In this document: positions 60,319 to 64,000 of the stretch, one piece after another
Layout: every line of letters starts with the position of its first letter
How positions within the stretch are numbered: the stretch's first letter is position 1
DNA from: Eubacteriaceae bacterium Marseille-Q4139
GTDB lineage: Bacteria; Bacillota; Clostridia; Lachnospirales; Lachnospiraceae
NCBI GenBank assembly: GCA_018223415.1
Contig: JAGTTQ010000001.1
Coordinates: 2,963,365-3,027,364, forward strand
DNA length: 64,000 nt
Direction of reading: 5' to 3'
Program-made: the position numbers and the translations under genes
Notes under the pieces: generated by a model
What the model was told of the DNA's origin: nothing
What the model saw: only the letters and a program-made list of their open reading frames with translations
Databases searched by the model: none

Positions 60319-62358
60319 ATGAGTGAAAGTATGACAATCGGTTTCATCGGAAATCCAAACTGCGGAAAAACCACACTGTTTAATGCCTATACGGGCGCAA
60401 ACCTAAAAGTGGCAAACTGGCCGGGAGTCACCGTTGAAAAGGTGGAAGGTGCCATCAAGGACCATGATATGACCATTCGCCTGGTTGACCTTCCCGGTAC
60501 TTACAGCCTGACTTCTTATACGATGGAGGAGCAGGTTTCCAGACAGTTCATACTTAGCGATGAAGTCGATGTAATTATTGATGTTGCAGATGCCTCCGCA
60601 CTTGAGCGCAATCTGTATCTGACCCTACAGCTTCTGGAACTTGGCAAGCCGGTTGTACTGGCACTGAACATGATGGACATTGTGGAAAAGCGGGGCATGG
60701 AGATCGACACGCACAGGCTCCCGGAAATGCTGGGGATTCCGGTCATTCCGGTTTCCGCCAGAAAGCGGACCGGTCTTGATGTGCTGCTCCATGCGGCGGC
60801 ACATCATAAAGACTGCAAAGACCCGGATTGCCTGATCCATCATCACAACTATACGTCAAAACACCGGCATGACCACCATTCCGAGTATGCAATGGTTTAC
60901 AGCGATACCATTGAGGATAAGATTGACCTCATTATGGCGGAACTGAAAAAGAAGTATCCCGGTCTGACGAATTACCGTTGGTATGCAATCAAGCTGTTGG
61001 AGCAGGATAAGGAAATCACGGAGCATTACCCGGTGGATCTGCCAGATGTGCTGGACCGGAATTATGAATCCGACATTATCAACGAGAAGTACGATTTCAT
61101 TCAGGAAGTCATCCGTGAAGTGCTGGTCAATAAAGACCGCCAGGATGCTTTGACACAGAAAGTAGATCGTGTGCTGACCCACCGGGTATGGAGTATCCCT
61201 ATTTTCCTGGCAATTATGGCCTTAGTCTTTTTCCTTACCTTTACGATTGGAGACTGGCTGAAGGGATATTTTGAAATGGGAATAGAAAGCCTGTCTGGCG
61301 CAGTCAACAGCGGATTGATTGCTGCTGGCGTCAACGATGTGCTGCGTTCTCTATTGGTAGATGGCATCATCGCTGGCGTAGGTGGTATTCTGACCTTCCT
61401 TCCAAATATTTTCATCCTGTTTCTTGCTCTGGCCTTTCTTGAGGACAGCGGTTATATGGCGCGTGTTGCTTATGTCATGGAGGGGATTATGAGCAAGCTG
61501 GGGTTATCCGGCAGGGCCTTTATTCCGATGATACTGGGCTTTGGATGTACCGTCCCGGCAATTATGGCATCACGAACTCTGGAAAACCGGCGAGACCGTT
61601 TTAAGGTCATGCTGGTTACTCCCTTTATGAGCTGCAGCGCCCGTTTGCCAATCTACATCCTGTTTGCAGAGATGTTCTTCGCAGAGCGTGCGATGCTGGT
61701 GGCATATTCCATGTACCTGATCGGCCTGGTGGTTGCAATCCTCGTGGCGGCGGTCATCCATTTGATTGACCGCAGGACTTCAGAAAACTATCTTTTGATT
61801 GAGCTGCCGGAATACAAAGCACCCAGCTCCAGAACCGTTGCAATTTATGTTTGGGAAAAGGTAAAAGACTATCTGACCAAAGCAGGCACCACCATTTTTG
61901 TGGCCTCTATTCTCATGTGGATCATCCTGAATTTCGGGCCGCATGGCTACACAACAGAAATGACGGAGAGTTTCGGAGCTATTTTGGGACATTGGCTGGT
62001 TCCGTTCTTTGCTCCCATTGGATTGGGGTTCTGGCAGATTGCCGTCGCTTTGATTGCCGGTATTTCCGCGAAAGAAGTGGTGGTATCCAGCTGCGCCGTC
62101 TTGTTCGGGGTCCCGAATATCAATTCTGCTGCGGGGATGGACACGCTGGTTGGTATCCTGGGTGCAGCAGGCTTTGGGCAGCTTAATGCCTTCTGTCTGA
62201 TGATTTTTTGCCTGCTGTACATTCCTTGTGCCGCTACATTGGCAACAATCCGTAAAGAAGCGGCCAGCACCCGGTGGATGCTGTTGTCCGCCCTGTTCCA
62301 GTTAGTTGTAGCATGGATCATTACCTTTATTATTTATCGAATAGGACTTCTTGTGTGA
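60319..62358 (+). CDS. feoB: Ferrous iron transport protein FeoB
   Basis: 679 residues. The G domain begins with GNPNCGKTTLFN, then DLPGTYSL and a NMMD motif (G4). Several gate helices follow with 'GFGCTVPAIMASRT' and 'LVTPFMSCSARLP'. Between the G domain and the membrane part lies a His-rich stretch (about residues 156-190) with ten or more His and two Cys, unusual for the family. It imports Fe2+ powered by GTP. Confidence 0.95.
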   Translation: MSESMTIGFIGNPNCGKTTLFNAYTGANLKVANWPGVTVEKVEGAIKDHDMTIRLVDLPGTYSLTSYTMEEQVSRQFILSDEVDVIIDVADASALERNLYLTLQLLELGKPVVLALNMMDIVEKRGMEIDTHRLPEMLGIPVIPVSARKRTGLDVLLHAAAHHKDCKDPDCLIHHHNYTSKHRHDHHSEYAMVYSDTIEDKIDLIMAELKKKYPGLTNYRWYAIKLLEQDKEITEHYPVDLPDVLDRNYESDIINEKYDFIQEVIREVLVNKDRQDALTQKVDRVLTHRVWSIPIFLAIMALVFFLTFTIGDWLKGYFEMGIESLSGAVNSGLIAAGVNDVLRSLLVDGIIAGVGGILTFLPNIFILFLALAFLEDSGYMARVAYVMEGIMSKLGLSGRAFIPMILGFGCTVPAIMASRTLENRRDRFKVMLVTPFMSCSARLPIYILFAEMFFAERAMLVAYSMYLIGLVVAILVAAVIHLIDRRTSENYLLIELPEYKAPSSRTVAIYVWEKVKDYLTKAGTTIFVASILMWIILNFGPHGYTTEMTESFGAILGHWLVPFFAPIGLGFWQIAVALIAGISAKEVVVSSCAVLFGVPNINSAAGMDTLVGILGAAGFGQLNAFCLMIFCLLYIPCAATLATIRKEAASTRWMLLSALFQLVVAWIITFIIYRIGLLV

Positions 62359-62368
62359 GGTGGGAATT

Positions 62369-62461
62369 ATGACATTTAAAAAGTTTTTACGTTTCGCCAT
62401 CATTATTTCTGCGATTGGCGTTGGATTTTTAGCAGTAAGGAATCTTCTGCGCGAAGAATAA
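62369..62461 (+). CDS. Small membrane peptide, 30 residues
   Basis: ATG 62369 after GAGGTGGG. One hydrophobic helix (FAIIISAIGVGFLAV) between basic ends. Located 10 bp after feoB. It may be a small accessory of FeoB. No family assigned. Confidence 0.5.
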   Translation: MTFKKFLRFAIIISAIGVGFLAVRNLLREE

Positions 62462-62509
62462 AAATGGGAGAAAGCTGGCAGAGTCCATTTCTGTCGGCAG
62501 AAAGACAAA

Positions 62510-63862
62510 ATGAGTATTATTGAATCTGTAAAAAACACGGCCTTCACTGCGGCCGTCAATATGGCATTGAATTACCTGGAGAAAGATCCGGAAACCAATA
62601 TCCCCAAAACCATGAATCTGATTGATAAGGCTTTGCCTGATGGCTGGTATGAGAGCCAGCGGGCGGCCTTCCGAAAGGCGATTGATGAAAAGGGAAATTG
62701 GTATGAGCTGATTTTGAAAGTCTACCAGTTGGATACCGGCGTGCGAAAAACCTTGTTCCAGAATTTCATCATCAATTCGGCCTTAAAAGGCGGAGCCATC
62801 CAGGAAGAGATGCGGAAAAAAGAAAAATGCAATGTTCCATGGGCAATTCTGCTGGACCCTACATCAGCCTGCAATCTGCATTGTACCGGCTGCTGGGCTG
62901 CCGAGTACGGCCACAAGCTGAACTTGGGCCTGGAAGCGATTGACCGTATCATCCAGCAGGGTAAGGATTTAGGCGTTTATATGTATATCTACACAGGCGG
63001 GGAGCCAATGGTTCGCAAAAAGGATCTGATTACCCTCTGTGAACGGCACCCTGATTGTGCATTCCTGTCATTTACAAATGGTACGCTGATTGATGAAACA
63101 TTCTGCCAGGAGATGCTGCGGGTAAAAAACTTTGTCCCGGCGATCAGCTTGGAAGGATTTGAAACGGCAAATGACGGGCGCAGAGGCAGCGGCGTTTTTG
63201 AAAAGGTCATGCGCGCCATGGATTTGCTGCGGGAACATAACCTGCCTTTTGGCGTTTCCACCTGCTATACCAGCGCGAACTATGAGGACATCAGCAGTGA
63301 ATCATTTTTCGATATGATGATTAACATGGGCGCTATGTTCGTGTGGTTTTTCCACTATATGCCCGTTGGCAATGAGGCGGTTCCAGAGCTTTTGCCAACA
63401 CCGGAGCAGAGAAGAACAGTCTATGAGCGTATTCGGGCATTTCGGAGTACGAAGCCGATCTTCAGTATGGATTTTCAGAATGATGCGGAGTATGTGGGCG
63501 GCTGCATCGCCGGAGGGCGTAATTACCTACATATCAATGCTGCCGGGGATGTTGAGCCTTGCGTATTCATTCACTACTCTAATGTGAACATCCATGACTG
63601 CACTTTGCTGGAGGCACTGAAAAGTCCAATCTTTATGGCTTACCATGATGGGCAGCCATTCAACAAGAATATGTTGCGGCCCTGCCCTCTGCTGGAGAAC
63701 CCGCAGATCTTGAGAGAGATGGTAAAGCGCACCGGTGCAAAATCGACAGATTTGCAGTCACCGGAATCGGTAGACCATCTCTGCGACAAGTGCGAACTGT
63801 ATGCAAAGAACTGGCAGCCCACGGCGGATGAGTTGTGGAGTGCCGGCCAGAAAGGAGTCTGA
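62510..63862 (+). CDS. Radical SAM protein with SPASM-like C-terminus
   Basis: 450 residues. The SAM motif C121-x3-C125-x2-C128 (ACNLHCTGCW) is followed by 'YTGGEPMVRKKDL' and the barrel segments. The C-terminal third has several more Cys, including GGCIAGG, EPCVF, RPCPLL and LCDKCEL, as in SPASM or Twitch domains that bind extra clusters. The N-terminal 110 residues are helical. Substrate unknown. In the Feo operon, 50 bp after the small peptide. Confidence 0.88.
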   Translation: MSIIESVKNTAFTAAVNMALNYLEKDPETNIPKTMNLIDKALPDGWYESQRAAFRKAIDEKGNWYELILKVYQLDTGVRKTLFQNFIINSALKGGAIQEEMRKKEKCNVPWAILLDPTSACNLHCTGCWAAEYGHKLNLGLEAIDRIIQQGKDLGVYMYIYTGGEPMVRKKDLITLCERHPDCAFLSFTNGTLIDETFCQEMLRVKNFVPAISLEGFETANDGRRGSGVFEKVMRAMDLLREHNLPFGVSTCYTSANYEDISSESFFDMMINMGAMFVWFFHYMPVGNEAVPELLPTPEQRRTVYERIRAFRSTKPIFSMDFQNDAEYVGGCIAGGRNYLHINAAGDVEPCVFIHYSNVNIHDCTLLEALKSPIFMAYHDGQPFNKNMLRPCPLLENPQILREMVKRTGAKSTDLQSPESVDHLCDKCELYAKNWQPTADELWSAGQKGV

Positions 63863-64000
63863 ATGATTGTAACAGGCGTAATTGCAGTCGGGATTGTTCT
63901 CTATGCGGTATGGGCTGTTCGGAAGATCCATCGGGATCGGAAGAATGGTTCCTGCTGCAGTGGTGGTTGCTCCGGCTGTGTAGGTAAGGAATATTGCAAT
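63863..64000 (+). CDS. FeoB-associated Cys-rich membrane protein (cut at window edge)
   Basis: 46 codons to the window end, no stop yet. N-terminal membrane helix 'VTGVIAVGIVLYAVWAV', then a basic loop and a Cys-rich tail (CCSGGCSGC). This is the pattern of FeoB-associated Cys-rich proteins. It starts immediately after the radical SAM stop. Confidence 0.85.
   Translation, partial: MIVTGVIAVGIVLYAVWAVRKIHRDRKNGSCCSGGCSGCVGKEYCN

Overview
The window looks like DNA of a gut-type low-to-mid GC Firmicute, probably Lachnospiraceae or a related Clostridium. Most genes have strong GGAGG ribosome sites, several use TTG or GTG starts, and the gene families (DUF4320, DUF3852, DUF6103, YodL, SpoVG, PrgI, MobP relaxase, Tn4451-like serine transposon) are typical of conjugative elements of these bacteria. 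No rRNA, tRNA, CRISPR array or backbone integrase was seen.

Layout. (1) 1-359 is the 3' end of an IS30-family insertion sequence. A second copy lies inverted at 48234-49990, so the two copies face each other and bound about 47.9 kb. (2) 360-3408 is AT-rich. It holds a gene beheaded at the IS junction, an HExxH metallopeptidase and a small partner, possibly the remains of a defence-like operon. (3) About 3.6-47.7 kb is the backbone of an integrative conjugative element (ICE). It starts with two ArdA-like antirestriction proteins, a Dam-type adenine methylase, AbrB, YodL and SpoVG proteins. A Tad (type IVc) pilus cluster follows (pseudopilin, prepilin peptidase, CpaB, CpaE, CpaF, TadB, TadC, DUF4320, a large secreted protein). 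Next come type IV secretion genes (VirB2-like DUF3852, TrbL/VirB6-like, PrgI, VirB4, NlpC/P60 wall hydrolase), with a repeat-rich C5 cytosine methyltransferase and an amidoligase/gamma-glutamylcyclotransferase pair. A hairpin-rich possible oriT, a ribbon-helix-helix protein, a VapD module, a MobP-type relaxase fused to SEL1 repeats, a TOPRIM protein and a VirD4 coupling protein complete it.

(4) A Tn4451-like transposon of about 7.95 kb (35121-43075) sits inside the SEL1 part of the relaxase gene. It carries an ANT(6) streptomycin adenylyltransferase, a 3-methyladenine glycosylase, regulators, RepA, a MobV/TnpZ mobilisation protein, TnpW and a large serine recombinase. It separates the relaxase catalytic domain from most of its SEL1 repeats. 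The coupling protein VirD4 also has a frameshift in a G run near its C-terminus, so this ICE copy may be partly disabled.

(5) 50.0-64.0 kb is redox and metal biology. It has a radical SAM enzyme, HxlR regulator and nitroreductase that share promoter motifs; two divergent ArsR regulators; a Cd/Zn-type P-ATPase with a separately encoded metal-binding domain; a CopA-CopZ fusion with CsoR; and a MATE/FeoA/FeoB/small membrane peptide/radical SAM/FeoB-associated Cys-rich protein operon that runs off the right edge.
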